Numbered from the stretch's first letter, positions 11,151 through 22,616 are shown. The stretch is DNA of 64,000 nt from Streptomyces barringtoniae (GCF_020819595.1 NZ_JAJHNP010000004.1:372001-436000), one strand, 5' to 3'. Program-made: numbers and translations. Notes: generated by a model not told the origin, from the letters alone.

Positions 11151-13313
11151 GTGAGCAGCGAGAACGGGACGCCCCGGGCAGAAGGGGACGGCGGGGCCGA
11201 AGGGGCGCCGCCGGAGCAGCTCGCGCTCATCCGGGAGAGCGTGCGCAAGGCGAAGGTGCCGCGGGCCAAGCCGCGGACCTGGCGGGGAGCCGCACTCGCC
11301 CCGCAGCTGCCCGTCGCCCGCGTGCTGGTCGACAAGGGCGTGCTGCATCTCGACCGGTACTTCGACTACGCCGTGCCCGCGGACCTGGACGAGCAGGCGC
11401 AGCCCGGAGTGCGCGTCCGGGTGCGGTTCGGGGCCGGGCGGGGCCGCGTGCGGGAAGGCCGCCGGGAGGGCGGCGGACTCATCGACGGGTTCCTCGTCGA
11501 GCGGCGGGACGAGTCCGACTACGCCGGGCCGCTGGCCGCCCTCGCCCAGGTCGTGTCGCCGGAACCGGTGCTGAGCGAGGAGCTGCTGAGCCTCGCGCGG
11601 GCCGTGGCCGACCGGTACGCCGGAAGCCTCGCCGACGTGCTCCAGCTGGCCGTGCCGCCGCGCAGCGCCCGGGCGGAGCAGCGACCCTCCCCCGAGCCCC
11701 TGCCCCCGCCTACAGCGCCGGAGACGGCCTCCTGGGGCCGGTACGAGCACGGGGGCGCATTCCTCCAGGCCCTGGCCTCCGGCGGGTCCCCCAGAGCCGT
11801 CTGGAACGCGCTCCCGGGCCCGCTGTGGAGCGAGGAACTGGCCCGTGCCGTCGCCGCCACGCTCGCCTCCGGCCGCGGCGCCCTCGTCGTCGTACCGGAC
11901 GGGCGGGCCGCCGCGCGGGTCGACGCCGCGCTCACCGCGCTGCTCGGCACGGGCCGGCACGCGCTGCTCACGGCCGAGGCGGGGCCCGAGAAGCGGTACG
12001 CGCAGTGGCTCGCGGTGCGCCGGGGGTCCGTGCGGGCCGTGGTGGGGACCCGGGCCGCCATGTTCGCGCCCGTCCGGGACCTGGGGCTCGTCGCCGTCTG
12101 GGACGACGGCGACGACAGCCACAGCGAGCAGCACGCCCCGCAGCCGCACGCGCGGGATGTGCTGTTGTTGCGGGCCGCCCTGGACAAGTGCGCGTTCCTG
12201 CTGGGGAGTTGGAGCTGCACCGTGGAGGCCGCCCAGCTCGTGGAGAACGGCTGGGCCCGGCCGCTGGTCGCCGGGCGGGAGCAGGTGCGCCGAGCCGTCC
12301 CCCTGGTCCGGACGGTCGGGGACGGCGACCTCGCCCGCGACGAGGCCGCCCGCGCCGCCCGGCTGCCGACGCTCGCCTGGCAGGCGGCCCGCGACGGGCT
12401 GCGGCACGGGCCGGTGCTCGTGCAGGTGCCGCGGCGCGGCTACGCGCCCAGCATGGCCTGTGCGCAGTGCCGGGCGCCCGCCCGGTGCCGGCACTGCTCC
12501 GGGCCGCTCCAGGGACAGGACGCCGCGGTCCTGCGGTGCGGCTGGTGCGGGCGCGAGGAGAGCGCCTGGCACTGCCCGGAGTGCGGCGGTTTCCGGCTGC
12601 GCGCCCAGGTCGTGGGTGCCCGGCGGACGGCCGAGGAACTGGGGCGCGCCTTTCCCGCCGTCCCGGTGCGCACCTCGGGGCGGGAACACGTGCTGGACAC
12701 GGTGCCGGGCACGCCCGCGCTCGTAGTGAGCACACCGGGAGCCGAACCGGTCGCCGAGGGCGGCTACGCGGCGGCCCTCCTGCTGGACGGCTGGGCCATG
12801 CTCGTACGCCCCGACCTGCGGGCCGGCGAGGACGCGCTGCGCCGGTGGATCGCGGCGAGCGCGCTGGTACGGCCGCAGAGCGAAGGGGGCGCGGTGGTCG
12901 TGGTGGCCGAGCCGACCCTGCGGCCGGTGCAGGCCCTGGTGCGCTGGGATCCCGTCGGGCACGCGGTGCGGGAACTGGGCGAGCGGGCCGAGCTGGGCTT
13001 CCCGCCGGTGTCGCGGATGGCGGCCGTGTCCGGGACGCCCACGGCCGTCGCCGAGTTCCTGGCCTCGGTCGAACTGCCGCCGGACGCGGAGGTGCTGGGG
13101 CCGGTGCCGATGCCGCCGGCGCCGCCCGGCCGGCCCCGCAGGCCCGGAGCGCCGCCGCCGGGTGAGCACTGGGACCGGGCGCTGGTCCGGGTGCCGCCGG
13201 GGAGCGGGGCCGCGCTGGCTGCCGCGCTGAAGACCGCCCAGGCTGCTCGTATGGCACGGGGGAGCGGGGAGGCGGCGGTGCGGGTGCGGATCGATCCGCC
13301 GGACATCGGGTGA
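11151..13313 (+). CDS. priA: Primosomal protein N' (PriA), helicase motifs degenerate
   Basis: PriA loads the replicative helicase at stalled forks. The 720-residue protein has the N-terminal DNA-binding domain (LDRYFDYAVPADLDEQAQPGVRVRVRF split over about residues 60-90) and a zinc-binding cluster with Cys pairs (CAQC, CRHC, CGWC, CPEC) near residues 435-480. In the middle, the Walker A lysine motif and the DEEH box of active PriA helicases are not present; the DEEH position reads DDGDDSH. This loss is known for actinobacterial PriA, suggesting a structural loading role. GTG 11151 is chosen because the start sits between a candidate promoter and the conserved region. Confidence 0.9.
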   Translation: MSSENGTPRAEGDGGAEGAPPEQLALIRESVRKAKVPRAKPRTWRGAALAPQLPVARVLVDKGVLHLDRYFDYAVPADLDEQAQPGVRVRVRFGAGRGRVREGRREGGGLIDGFLVERRDESDYAGPLAALAQVVSPEPVLSEELLSLARAVADRYAGSLADVLQLAVPPRSARAEQRPSPEPLPPPTAPETASWGRYEHGGAFLQALASGGSPRAVWNALPGPLWSEELARAVAATLASGRGALVVVPDGRAAARVDAALTALLGTGRHALLTAEAGPEKRYAQWLAVRRGSVRAVVGTRAAMFAPVRDLGLVAVWDDGDDSHSEQHAPQPHARDVLLLRAALDKCAFLLGSWSCTVEAAQLVENGWARPLVAGREQVRRAVPLVRTVGDGDLARDEAARAARLPTLAWQAARDGLRHGPVLVQVPRRGYAPSMACAQCRAPARCRHCSGPLQGQDAAVLRCGWCGREESAWHCPECGGFRLRAQVVGARRTAEELGRAFPAVPVRTSGREHVLDTVPGTPALVVSTPGAEPVAEGGYAAALLLDGWAMLVRPDLRAGEDALRRWIAASALVRPQSEGGAVVVVAEPTLRPVQALVRWDPVGHAVRELGERAELGFPPVSRMAAVSGTPTAVAEFLASVELPPDAEVLGPVPMPPAPPGRPRRPGAPPPGEHWDRALVRVPPGSGAALAAALKTAQAARMARGSGEAAVRVRIDPPDIG

Positions 13314-13345
13314 CGGCGGCGGTGTCCGGTGTTCCGGGTGGCGGT

Positions 13346-13398
13346 CCGCCCGTCTCCGGTCGGTCGAGAGGCCGGACGACGTGTGGCGGTTGCTCGCC
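13346..13398 (+). repeat. Imperfect direct repeat, copy A (downstream of priA)
   Basis: This 53-bp segment matches 14267-14319 at 47 of 53 positions; the shared core contains GTCGGTCGAGAGGC and GGTTGCTCGCC. The two copies flank the minus-strand HTH gene. Confidence 0.8.
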
Positions 13399-13469
13399 GT
13401 CGGTGGCCGTCTGGTGGGGCCGGTGGGGTCGGTGGTGTCGAACTGTTCGGACGGGTGCGGGCCCGTGGA

Positions 13470-13497
13470 TGCCCTCCCGGATGGGGCCGGGAGGGCA
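13470..13497 (+). terminator. Terminator between priA and the convergent HTH gene
   Basis: TGCCCTCCCGG at 13470-13480 pairs with CCGGGAGGGCA at 13487-13497 around a six-base loop. It can serve both priA on the plus strand and the HTH gene on the minus strand. Confidence 0.7.
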
Positions 13498-13528
13498 GGG
13501 GGGTCGTCAGCCGCTGCTCAGGTGTTGT

Positions 13529-14409
<881 letters not shown>

Positions 14410-15342
14410 ATGAAGCTCGTCTTCGCCGGTACCCCCGAGGTCGCCGTTCCCGCTCTGGACGCTCTGATCGCCTCCGGGCGGCACGAGGTGGCCGCCGTCG
14501 TCACCCGGCCCGACGCGCCGGCCGGGCGTGGGCGCAGGCTGGTCGCGTCGCCCGTGGCCGAGCGGGCGGAGGAGGCCGGGATCGAGGTGCTGAAGCCGGT
14601 CAGGCCGCGGGACCCGGAGTTCCTGGAGCGGCTGACGGAGATCGCGCCGGACTGCTGTCCCGTCGTCGCCTACGGCGCCCTGCTGCCCCGCGTGGCCCTC
14701 GACATCCCCGCCCACGGCTGGGTCAACCTGCACTTCTCGCTGCTGCCCGCCTGGCGCGGAGCCGCTCCCGTGCAGCACTCCATCATGGCGGGCGACGAGA
14801 TCACCGGCGCGTCGACGTTCCTCATCGAGGAGGGACTCGACTCCGGGCCCGTCTACGGCACCGTGACCGAGGAGATCCGGCCCGCGGACACCAGCGGTGA
14901 CCTGCTCACCCGTCTCGCCTTCGCGGGCGCGGGGCTGCTCGCCGCGACCATGGACGGCATCGAGGACGGCAGCCTGAAGGCCGTACCGCAGCCGGCCGAG
15001 GGCGTCACCCTCGCGCCGAAGATCACCGTCGAGGACGCCAGGGTCGACTGGACGACGCCCGCGCTGCGCGTCGACCGGGTCGTGCGCGGCTGCACCCCGG
15101 CGCCCGGCGCCTGGACCGTCTTCCGCGGCGAGCGGCTCAAGCTCATCCAGGTCACCCCCGTGCCCCAGCGCACCGACCTCGCGCCGGGGCGGATGGCCGT
15201 CGGAAAGAACAGCGTGCACGTGGGCACCGGTTCGTACGCCGTCGAGCTGCTCTGGGTGCAGGCGCAGGGCAAGAAGCCGATGCGGGCGGCCGACTGGGCG
15301 CGCGGTGTGCGCATCGCCGAGGGCGAGACGCTGGGCGGCTGA
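14410..15342 (+). CDS. fmt: Methionyl-tRNA formyltransferase
   Basis: The 310-residue enzyme formylates initiator Met-tRNA using 10-formyl-tetrahydrofolate. The N-terminus [16 protein letters not shown] is typical, and the catalytic region contains [16 protein letters not shown] with the conserved Asn and His, followed by [10 protein letters not shown]. The C-terminal OB-like tRNA-binding domain starts near residue 205. ATG 14410 matches the family start exactly; 83 open codons upstream are not part of the protein. rsmB follows 80 bp downstream. Confidence 0.96.
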   Translation: MKLVFAGTPEVAVPALDALIASGRHEVAAVVTRPDAPAGRGRRLVASPVAERAEEAGIEVLKPVRPRDPEFLERLTEIAPDCCPVVAYGALLPRVALDIPAHGWVNLHFSLLPAWRGAAPVQHSIMAGDEITGASTFLIEEGLDSGPVYGTVTEEIRPADTSGDLLTRLAFAGAGLLAATMDGIEDGSLKAVPQPAEGVTLAPKITVEDARVDWTTPALRVDRVVRGCTPAPGAWTVFRGERLKLIQVTPVPQRTDLAPGRMAVGKNSVHVGTGSYAVELLWVQAQGKKPMRAADWARGVRIAEGETLGG

Positions 15343-15422
15343 CGCCCCGGGCGGCGGGGGTGACGGTCCGTCGACGTACGCTGGACACGGCACCCCTTCT
15401 TCACATCCGGAGCACCTTTTTC

Positions 15423-16841
15423 GTGAGCGAGCAGTCCCGGCGGCCGCGCAGGCCCGCCAAGCCCTACCGCCGTCCGCAGAAGGACCCCGTCCGCATGCTG
15501 GCCTTCGAGGCCCTGCGCGCGGTCGACGAGCGGGACGCGTACGCCAACCTCGTGCTGCCTCCGCTGCTCCGCAAGGCGCGCGGGCAGGGCGACTTCGACG
15601 CGCGGGACGCCGCCCTCGCCACCGAGCTGGTCTACGGCACGCTGCGCCGGCAGGGGACGTACGACGCGGTGATCGCCGCCTGTGTCGACCGGCCGCTGCG
15701 CGAGGTCGACCCGCCGGTGCTCGACGTGCTCAGCCTCGGTGTGCACCAGCTGCTCGGGACGCGGATCCCGACGCACGCCGCCGTCTCCTCCTCCGTGGAG
15801 CTCGCGCGGGTCGTGCTCGGCGACGGGCGCGCCAAGTTCGTCAACGCCGTGCTGCGGAAGGTGGCCCAGGACGACCTCCACGGGTGGCTGGAGAAGGTCG
15901 CGCCGCCGTACGACGAGGACCCGGAGGATCACCTCGCCGTCGTGCACTCGCATCCCCGGTGGATCGTCTCCGCGCTCTGGGACTCCCTCGGCGGCGGGCG
16001 TGCCGGTATCGAGGACCTGCTGGAGGCCGACAACGACCGGCCCGAGGTGACCCTGGTCGCGCGCCCGGGGCGGGCCACCACCGAGGAGCTGCTGCGCGAG
16101 GACGCCGCCGTAGCGGGACGCTGGTCCCCGTACGCCGTGCGGCTCGCCGAGGGCGGGGAGCCGGGCGCCGTGCAGGCCGTGCACGAGGGGCGGGCCGGAG
16201 TGCAGGACGAGGGCAGCCAGCTGGTCGCCCTCGCGCTCGCCAACGCGCCCCTCGAAGGCTCCGACAGCAAGTGGCTGGACGGCTGCGCCGGGCCCGGCGG
16301 CAAGGCCGCACTGCTGGCCGCGCTCGCCGCCGGGCGCGGGGCCACGCTCCTCGCCTCCGAGAAGCAGCCGCACCGGGCGGGTCTCGTCGCCAAGGCGCTG
16401 GCCGGCAACCCGGGGCCGTACCAGGTGATCGCCGCCGACGGCACCCGGCCGCCGTGGCGTCCCGGCACCTTCGACCGCGTGCTGATGGACGTGCCGTGCA
16501 CCGGGCTCGGCGCGCTGCGCCGGCGTCCCGAGGCCCGCTGGCGGCGGCGTCCGGAGGACCTGGACAACTTCGCGCCCCTCCAGCGCGCCCTGCTGCGCAC
16601 CGCGCTCGACTCGGTGCGGGTCGGCGGTGTCGTCGGCTACGCGACCTGCTCGCCGCACCTTGCCGAGACCCGCGCGGTCGTCGCCGACGTCCTCAAGCAG
16701 CACCCGGAGGCGGAACTGTTCGACGCCCGTCCGCTGCTGCCCGGTGTACCCGCGCTGGGCGACGGCCCCGACGTACAGCTCTGGCCCCACCTGCACGGCA
16801 CGGACGCGATGTACCTGGCCTTGATCCGCAGAACCGCCTGA
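15423..16841 (+). CDS. rsmB: 16S rRNA m5C967 methyltransferase RsmB/Sun
   Basis: This 472-residue protein methylates C967 of 16S rRNA with SAM. An N-terminal NusB-like RNA-binding domain (about residues 20-150; [20 protein letters not shown]) precedes the methyltransferase domain, which has the SAM motif [17 protein letters not shown] and the two catalytic cysteines in [18 protein letters not shown] and [11 protein letters not shown] 15423 is used: CGGAG lies ten bases upstream. In-frame sequence upstream to 15360 does not resemble the family. Fmt and RsmB are commonly neighbours. Confidence 0.94.
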   Translation: MSEQSRRPRRPAKPYRRPQKDPVRMLAFEALRAVDERDAYANLVLPPLLRKARGQGDFDARDAALATELVYGTLRRQGTYDAVIAACVDRPLREVDPPVLDVLSLGVHQLLGTRIPTHAAVSSSVELARVVLGDGRAKFVNAVLRKVAQDDLHGWLEKVAPPYDEDPEDHLAVVHSHPRWIVSALWDSLGGGRAGIEDLLEADNDRPEVTLVARPGRATTEELLREDAAVAGRWSPYAVRLAEGGEPGAVQAVHEGRAGVQDEGSQLVALALANAPLEGSDSKWLDGCAGPGGKAALLAALAAGRGATLLASEKQPHRAGLVAKALAGNPGPYQVIAADGTRPPWRPGTFDRVLMDVPCTGLGALRRRPEARWRRRPEDLDNFAPLQRALLRTALDSVRVGGVVGYATCSPHLAETRAVVADVLKQHPEAELFDARPLLPGVPALGDGPDVQLWPHLHGTDAMYLALIRRTA

Positions 16842-16884
16842 CCGCCGCCGGGGCGGGGGCCGTATCGAGGTGCGGCTCCGCCGC

Positions 16885-16914
16885 GGGGCGCGAGCAACCC
16901 CCGCCGACCCGCGG
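16885..16914 (-). repeat. Dispersed GC-rich Streptomyces repeat fragment
   Basis: Read on the minus strand this segment contains GGCGGGGGTTGCTCGCGCCC, the same core as repeat copies A and B. It lies in the 136-bp gap between rsmB and rpe. Confidence 0.55.
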
Positions 16915-16977
16915 ACAAACCACAACCGCAATGGACCGCCGTTACAGCCAAGCGCAGCGGCATGGGAGGCTTGGGGC

Positions 16978-17664
16978 ATGGCCGTGCAGATCAACCCCAG
17001 CATCCTGTCCGCCGACTTCGCCCGCCTCGCGGAGGAGGCCAAGGCGGTCCAGGGCGCCGACTGGCTCCACGTCGACGTCATGGACAACCACTTCGTCCCG
17101 AACCTCACGCTCGGCGTGCCGGTCGTGGAGTCCCTGGCGCGTGCCACGGACACCCCGCTGGACTGCCATCTGATGATCGAGGACCCCGACCGCTGGGCGC
17201 CCCAGTACGTCGAGGCGGGGGCCTCCTCCGTCACGTTCCACGTGGAGGCGGCCGCGGCCCCGGTGCGGCTCGCCCGGGAGATCCGTGCCAAGGGGGCCCG
17301 CGCCTCCATGGCCCTGAAGCCCGCGACGCCGATCGAGCCGTTCGAGGACCTTCTCCCCGAGCTCGACATGCTCCTGATCATGACGGTCGAGCCCGGCTTC
17401 GGCGGCCAGGCGTTCCTCGACATCATGCTGCCGAAGATCCGCCGCACCCGTGAGCTGATCGGCAAGCACGGCCTGCAGCTGTGGCTCCAGGTGGACGGCG
17501 GCGTCTCGGCCTCGACGATCGAGCGGTGCGCGGACGCGGGAGCGGACGTGTTCGTGGCAGGCTCGGCCGTGTACGGGGCGAAGGACCCCGAGGAGGCGGT
17601 CCGTGCCCTGCGCGCGCAGGCCGAGTCGGCCGCCGCCAAGGCGTCCTGGGCATGCGACCACTGA
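16978..17664 (+). CDS. rpe: Ribulose-phosphate 3-epimerase
   Basis: This 228-residue TIM-barrel enzyme interconverts ribulose 5-phosphate and xylulose 5-phosphate. [13 protein letters not shown] at the N-terminus, [15 protein letters not shown] with the metal-binding His and Asp, [11 protein letters not shown], and [10 protein letters not shown] are all in place. ATG 16978 follows GGGAGG by eight bases; 36 upstream codons in frame lie in repeat DNA and are excluded. Confidence 0.97.
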   Translation: MAVQINPSILSADFARLAEEAKAVQGADWLHVDVMDNHFVPNLTLGVPVVESLARATDTPLDCHLMIEDPDRWAPQYVEAGASSVTFHVEAAAAPVRLAREIRAKGARASMALKPATPIEPFEDLLPELDMLLIMTVEPGFGGQAFLDIMLPKIRRTRELIGKHGLQLWLQVDGGVSASTIERCADAGADVFVAGSAVYGAKDPEEAVRALRAQAESAAAKASWACDH

Positions 17665-17675
17665 GCCACAGGAAC

Positions 17676-17743
17676 GTGAACGGTTAAGTGAACGGCGCCC
17701 TTCAGGGCGGATCCGCCGCGCCGAATCTGCAAGGATGAACGGC
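17676..17743 (+). promoter_or_regulatory. Repeated TGAACGG boxes upstream of the SorC-type regulator
   Basis: GTGAACGG occurs at 17676-17683 and 17688-17695 (12-bp spacing), and TGAACGG again at 17736-17742. The repetition in a short regulator leader suggests an operator, possibly autoregulatory. Confidence 0.35.
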
Positions 17744-17778
17744 GAATCCAGAGTGTGAACAGCAGTGAGGAGATCGCC

Positions 17779-18798
17779 GTGTCGGGTATGTCGGCGGGCC
17801 GGTCAGCCATGCGGATGGGACCCGCTGAGCTGGTGCAGGCGGCGGCCATGGCCCGCCGCTTCTACCTCGAGGGCAAATCCAAGATCCAGATCGCGGAGGA
17901 GTTCGGCGTCAGCCGCTTCAAGGTGGCCAGGGTCCTGGAGACGGCTCTCGAACGGGATCTCGTACGCATCGAGATCCGTGTCCCGGCCGAGCTGGACGCC
18001 GAGCGCTCCGACGCGCTCCGCGCCCGCTACGGCCTGCGGCACGCAGTCGTGGTCGAGTCCCCGGCCGAGGCCGAGGAGACCCCCGACCCCGAGAACCTCG
18101 GTGAGGTGGCCGCCGACCTGCTCGGCGAGCTCGTCAACGAGGGGGACGTGCTCGGGCTGGCCTGGGGCCGGTCCACGATCCACATGGCGGCCGCGCTCGA
18201 CCGGCTGCCGCCGTGCACGGTGGTGCAGCTGACGGGCGTGTACGACGCCGGTACCTCGGAGCGCGGCTCGGTCGAGGCCGTGCGGCGCGCCGCCCAGGTG
18301 TCGGGCGGCGACGCCCACCCCATCTACGCGCCGATGCTGCTGCCGGACGCGGCCACCGCGGCCGCGCTGCGCAACCAGACGGGGATCGCCCGGGCCTTCG
18401 AGTACTTCGACAAGGTCACGGTCGCGTGCGTCTCCATCGGCTCGTGGGAGCCGGGCATCTCGACCGTGCACGACATGCTCAGCGACGAGGAGCGCGCGCA
18501 CTACGCCTCGCTCGGCGTCGCCGCCGAGATGGCCGCGCACCTCTTCGACGCCGAGGGGCGCCGGATCGGGCGGGACCTGGGGGAGCGGTGCATCACGGTC
18601 AAGGCCGACCAGCTGCGCCGTATCCCGGAGGTCGTGGCGATCGCCGGCGGTCAGCGCAAGGCGGCCGCGATCGACGCGGTGCTGCGGTCGGGGCTGGTTA
18701 CGAGCCTGGTCACGGACACGTCCGCCGCGGACTACCTGATGACGGCCGGGCCCACGCCGAAGCCGACGCTCGGCCGCACGGACCCCGACGGGCACTGA
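17779..18798 (+). CDS. SorC/DeoR-type sugar-binding transcriptional regulator
   Basis: The 339-residue protein has an N-terminal HTH (ARRFYLEGKSKIQIAEEFGVSRFKVARVLE, split across about residues 25-55) and a SorC-type phosphosugar-binding domain with GLAWGRSTIHMA and QLTGVYDAG. Such proteins usually bind a phosphorylated sugar and control carbohydrate genes; the effector cannot be read here. GTG 17779 has GAGGAG six bases upstream and is preferred over the in-frame GTG at 17755. It follows rpe, hinting at pentose phosphate control, but this is inference. Confidence 0.85.
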   Translation: MSGMSAGRSAMRMGPAELVQAAAMARRFYLEGKSKIQIAEEFGVSRFKVARVLETALERDLVRIEIRVPAELDAERSDALRARYGLRHAVVVESPAEAEETPDPENLGEVAADLLGELVNEGDVLGLAWGRSTIHMAAALDRLPPCTVVQLTGVYDAGTSERGSVEAVRRAAQVSGGDAHPIYAPMLLPDAATAAALRNQTGIARAFEYFDKVTVACVSIGSWEPGISTVHDMLSDEERAHYASLGVAAEMAAHLFDAEGRRIGRDLGERCITVKADQLRRIPEVVAIAGGQRKAAAIDAVLRSGLVTSLVTDTSAADYLMTAGPTPKPTLGRTDPDGH

Positions 18799-18913
18799 AG
18801 GCTCCGCCGGGGGCGCGGGAGTTCGCGAGAGCCAGAGGGCGGTCACACGGGGAGCCGGGGAGACTGCGTGCGTCGGCTCTCATGGTGTTCCGTGGGCGGG
18901 GCGCGCGGGTCGT

Positions 18914-19346
18914 GGCCCGTGGAGGCCGGCCCGGCGGCCGGTGCCGGTCAGCGTATCCCCGGCCGCCGGCTGGCCCGCCCGTCGCGCGGGAGTGAGCGAG
19001 GACCGGCTGCTCATGGCGTGGCGTGGTGTGTCGCGTCCCTGGCGGGTCGCGTCAGCCTGGGAGCGGGACGGCCGTGGCAGCATCAACGGCATGTTGCCGC
19101 GGTTCGTCCCTCACATGCCCAGAGGCCCCGGGCCCGTGGAGGCCGACCCGGCGGCCGGTGCCGGTCAGCGTATCCCCGGCCGCCGGCCGGCCCGCCCGTC
19201 GCGCGGGAGTGAGCGAGGACCGGCTGCTCATGGCGTGGCGTGGTGTGTCGCGTCCCTGGCGGGTCGCGTCAGCCTGGGAGCGGGACGGCCGTGGCAGCAT
19301 CAACGGCATGTTGCCGCGGTTCGTCCCCCACATGCCCAGAGGCCCC
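18914..19346 (+). repeat. 217-bp tandem direct duplication
   Basis: Copy 1 (18914-19130) and copy 2 (19131-19346) share almost every base. I see three substitutions: GGCCGGCCC/GGCCGACCC, CGGCTGGC/CGGCCGGC, and GTCCCTCA/GTCCCCCA. The near-identity indicates a recent duplication. No coding function is evident. Confidence 0.9.
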
Positions 19347-19349
19347 CTG

Positions 19350-19853
19350 ACACAGCCCCGGTCGACGGGAGGGCCGTGGGCGCCACCCCACGTGCCCGGA
19401 CGGTCCCCGATGCCGCCCCGCACGGCTGGAGAGTCCGGGCGGCCGCGTCGCACGCGTGGCCGGTCATCGGCGCCGCCCCGCACGCTGGGAGGGCCCGTGG
19501 CGTTGTCCCGCAGGGCTGGAACCCCGCCACGCGCGTCTGCACGGTCGTCGACGGCGCCCCAGGCGGCCGGAGGGCCCGTGACGGCACTCGGCGGCACGCC
19601 CGGACGATCCACCGCGCCGGTCCACACGGCCGGGGCGCTCTTGACGCGGCGCGGCAGCTCCGGACGGCCCGCGGCGTCCCCCCGCACGGCCGGGGCGTTC
19701 CCGATGCCGCCCCGCACGCCTCGGCGGCCCGCGACGCCTCCCCACGCGGCGAGGGAATTCTCGACGCCGCCCCCCACGCCCGGGGTGTCCTCGACGCCGC
19801 CCCCCACGTTCGGTCGGGCCGCGGCGCCGTCCTCCACGCCGCGACGTTCCCCC
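19350..19853 (+). repeat. 30-bp minisatellite, 17 imperfect units
   Basis: Units start at 19350, 19380, 19410, 19440, 19470, 19500, 19530, 19554, 19584 and every 30 bp to 19824; the 19530 unit has lost 6 bp. A typical unit opens GCGCCGCCCCGCACG and ends GGGCCCGTG. In the downstream RNase frame each unit would encode a degenerate decapeptide (for example APPRTLGGPV, MPPRTPRRPA, TPPPTPGVSS). Confidence 0.85.
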
Positions 19854-19907
19854 ACGTGGGCCCGCGGGCGGTGCTGGACGTCGGCCGGCGGAAGGGCCCG
19901 CACGTCG

Positions 19908-20363
19908 GTGGGCGGACGGACCCGGGCACCGGCCCGCCTGCTGCTGGGGCTGCTGGCCTTCCTCGTGTCCGTTCTGCTGGCGGGATGCTCGTCCGGGGCG
20001 AGCTCGCATCCCGGTTCCGGTGCCGGGGTGGGTTCGGGTGTGCGGGCGTCCGGCGGGAGCGTGTCCGTGCCGGCGTGGGCGCACGGCATGGGCACGGTCG
20101 CGGCGGCCCAGCTGCCGGCCGAGGCGCGCAGGACGCTCGCGCTGATCGACAAGGGCGGGCCGTTCCCGTACGCCAGGGACGGCGTCGTGTTCGGGAACTT
20201 CGAGGGGCATCTGCCGAGGCAGCAGCGCGGCTACTACCACGAGTACACGGTCAGGACGCCCGGCTCGCAGGATCGCGGGGCCCGGCGCATCGTCACGGGT
20301 CGGGGCGGGGAGATCTACTACACCGATGATCACTACAACTCGTTCCGGGCGGTGCTGAGATGA
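19908..20363 (+). CDS. Lipoprotein guanyl-specific ribonuclease (RNase Sa/N1-T1 family)
   Basis: From GTG 19908 the 151-residue product starts with a clean lipoprotein signal: basic MGGRTRAPAR, hydrophobic LLLGLLAFLVSVL and lipobox LAGC (Cys27). The C-terminal 95 residues match RNase Sa: GPFPYARDGVVF, YYHEYTV with catalytic Glu112, RRIVTG with Arg127, and TDDHYNSF with His142. It should cleave RNA after guanine outside the membrane. GGAAGGG lies 11 bases before the start. The same frame stays open far upstream through a minisatellite, so a longer form cannot be excluded. It overlaps its inhibitor gene by ATGA. Confidence 0.88.
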   Translation: MGGRTRAPARLLLGLLAFLVSVLLAGCSSGASSHPGSGAGVGSGVRASGGSVSVPAWAHGMGTVAAAQLPAEARRTLALIDKGGPFPYARDGVVFGNFEGHLPRQQRGYYHEYTVRTPGSQDRGARRIVTGRGGEIYYTDDHYNSFRAVLR

Positions 20364-20674
20364 CGGAAGTCGTGGTGACGCTGGACCTCGGCGGTGTCGC
20401 CGACAAGGCCGGCCTCATGGACCGTGCCGCACGCGCCCTCGCGCTGCCCGGCTGGTTCGGCCGCAACTGGGACGCCCTGGCCGACTCCCTCGGTGACCAC
20501 ACCGTGTGGCCCGAGGAGGCGGTCGAGCGGGGACTGCTGATCGTCGTGCGGAACTGGCGGCCGTACGCCGAGGCCCGGCCGGACGAGTGGCGGATCGCGC
20601 AGGAGGTGTTCGCCGAGGCCGCGGACCACACGCCCGCCCTGTCCGTCGCCCTCGCCCTTGGAGGATCCTCCTAG
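20360..20674 (+). CDS. Barstar-family ribonuclease inhibitor
   Basis: This 104-residue protein has the barstar fold signature: ALPGWFGRNWDALADSL aligns with the barnase-binding helix (acidic Asp residues in NWDALAD), and VFAEAADH matches the acidic helix near the C-terminus. Its start overlaps the stop of the upstream RNase gene, so inhibitor and enzyme are co-translated. In the cell it would neutralise RNase before export. Confidence 0.92.
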   Translation: MTEVVVTLDLGGVADKAGLMDRAARALALPGWFGRNWDALADSLGDHTVWPEEAVERGLLIVVRNWRPYAEARPDEWRIAQEVFAEAADHTPALSVALALGGSS

Positions 20675-20713
20675 GTGATCGGCGCCCACCCTGGATGTTC
20701 CGTGGGGGCGTGA

Positions 20714-22249
<1,536 letters not shown>

Positions 22250-22616
22250 CCGGCGGAACACGCCGCGACGGCCCCCGTCCTTCCCGTGTCAGGGAGGGAC
22301 GGGGGCCGTCTGCGTATCCGGAGGCTTCGGCTCCACGGGGCCGGAAGGCCGGTACTCACTTGTGGGGGCGAAGGCGCACATGAGACTCGCTCCGCAACGG
22401 TCGGCAGCCCGCGCGCAACGATTTGTCATTCCGGTCCGATGAACGCAATGATCATCCGGGGACGCGCATGGTTGCTGCATTACGCCCGTGAAGGCCCGCC
22501 TCATAGGGTGCTCGTCTGTACGTGGCGTGGCGGGGACCCCGCTCGGCGGGTTCCTGCCCTCGCAGGGCTCCGCCGGTCCCCGAACGCAATGACCGGCAGC
22601 ATTAAGGAGCCAGCGC
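22250..22616 (+). other. Intergenic region before the amino-acid permease (367 bp)
   Basis: After the guaB1 terminator there are about 300 bp with somewhat lower GC content and no supported gene. An 11-bp direct repeat, GAACGCAATGA, occurs at 22441-22451 and 22582-22592; the second copy lies just before the permease ribosome site. Confidence 0.55.
22267..22310 (+). terminator. Terminator after guaB1
   Basis: GACGGCCCCCGTCC at 22267-22280 pairs perfectly with 22297-22310. TTCCC and GGGA within the loop can extend the 14-bp stem. It begins 17 bases after the guaB1 stop. Confidence 0.85.

Larger units (their letters stand above)
18799..19907 (+). other. 1.1-kb region of repeated DNA without a supported gene
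   Basis: This gap contains a 217-bp tandem duplication (18914-19346) and then a 17-unit minisatellite of 30 bp (19350-19853). All frames are open because of the high GC content and the multiple-of-three period, so long open frames here are not evidence of coding. The nearest supported start is the GTG at 19908. Confidence 0.7.

Noticed and set aside
18799-19907. CRISPR array
   Set aside because: The repeats are directly adjacent imperfect units without unique spacers, and no cas gene is present.
18941-20329. Long open frames on both strands through the repeat region before the RNase
   Set aside because: The 30-bp period and high GC keep all frames open. None has a family match or ribosome site except the RNase from 19908.
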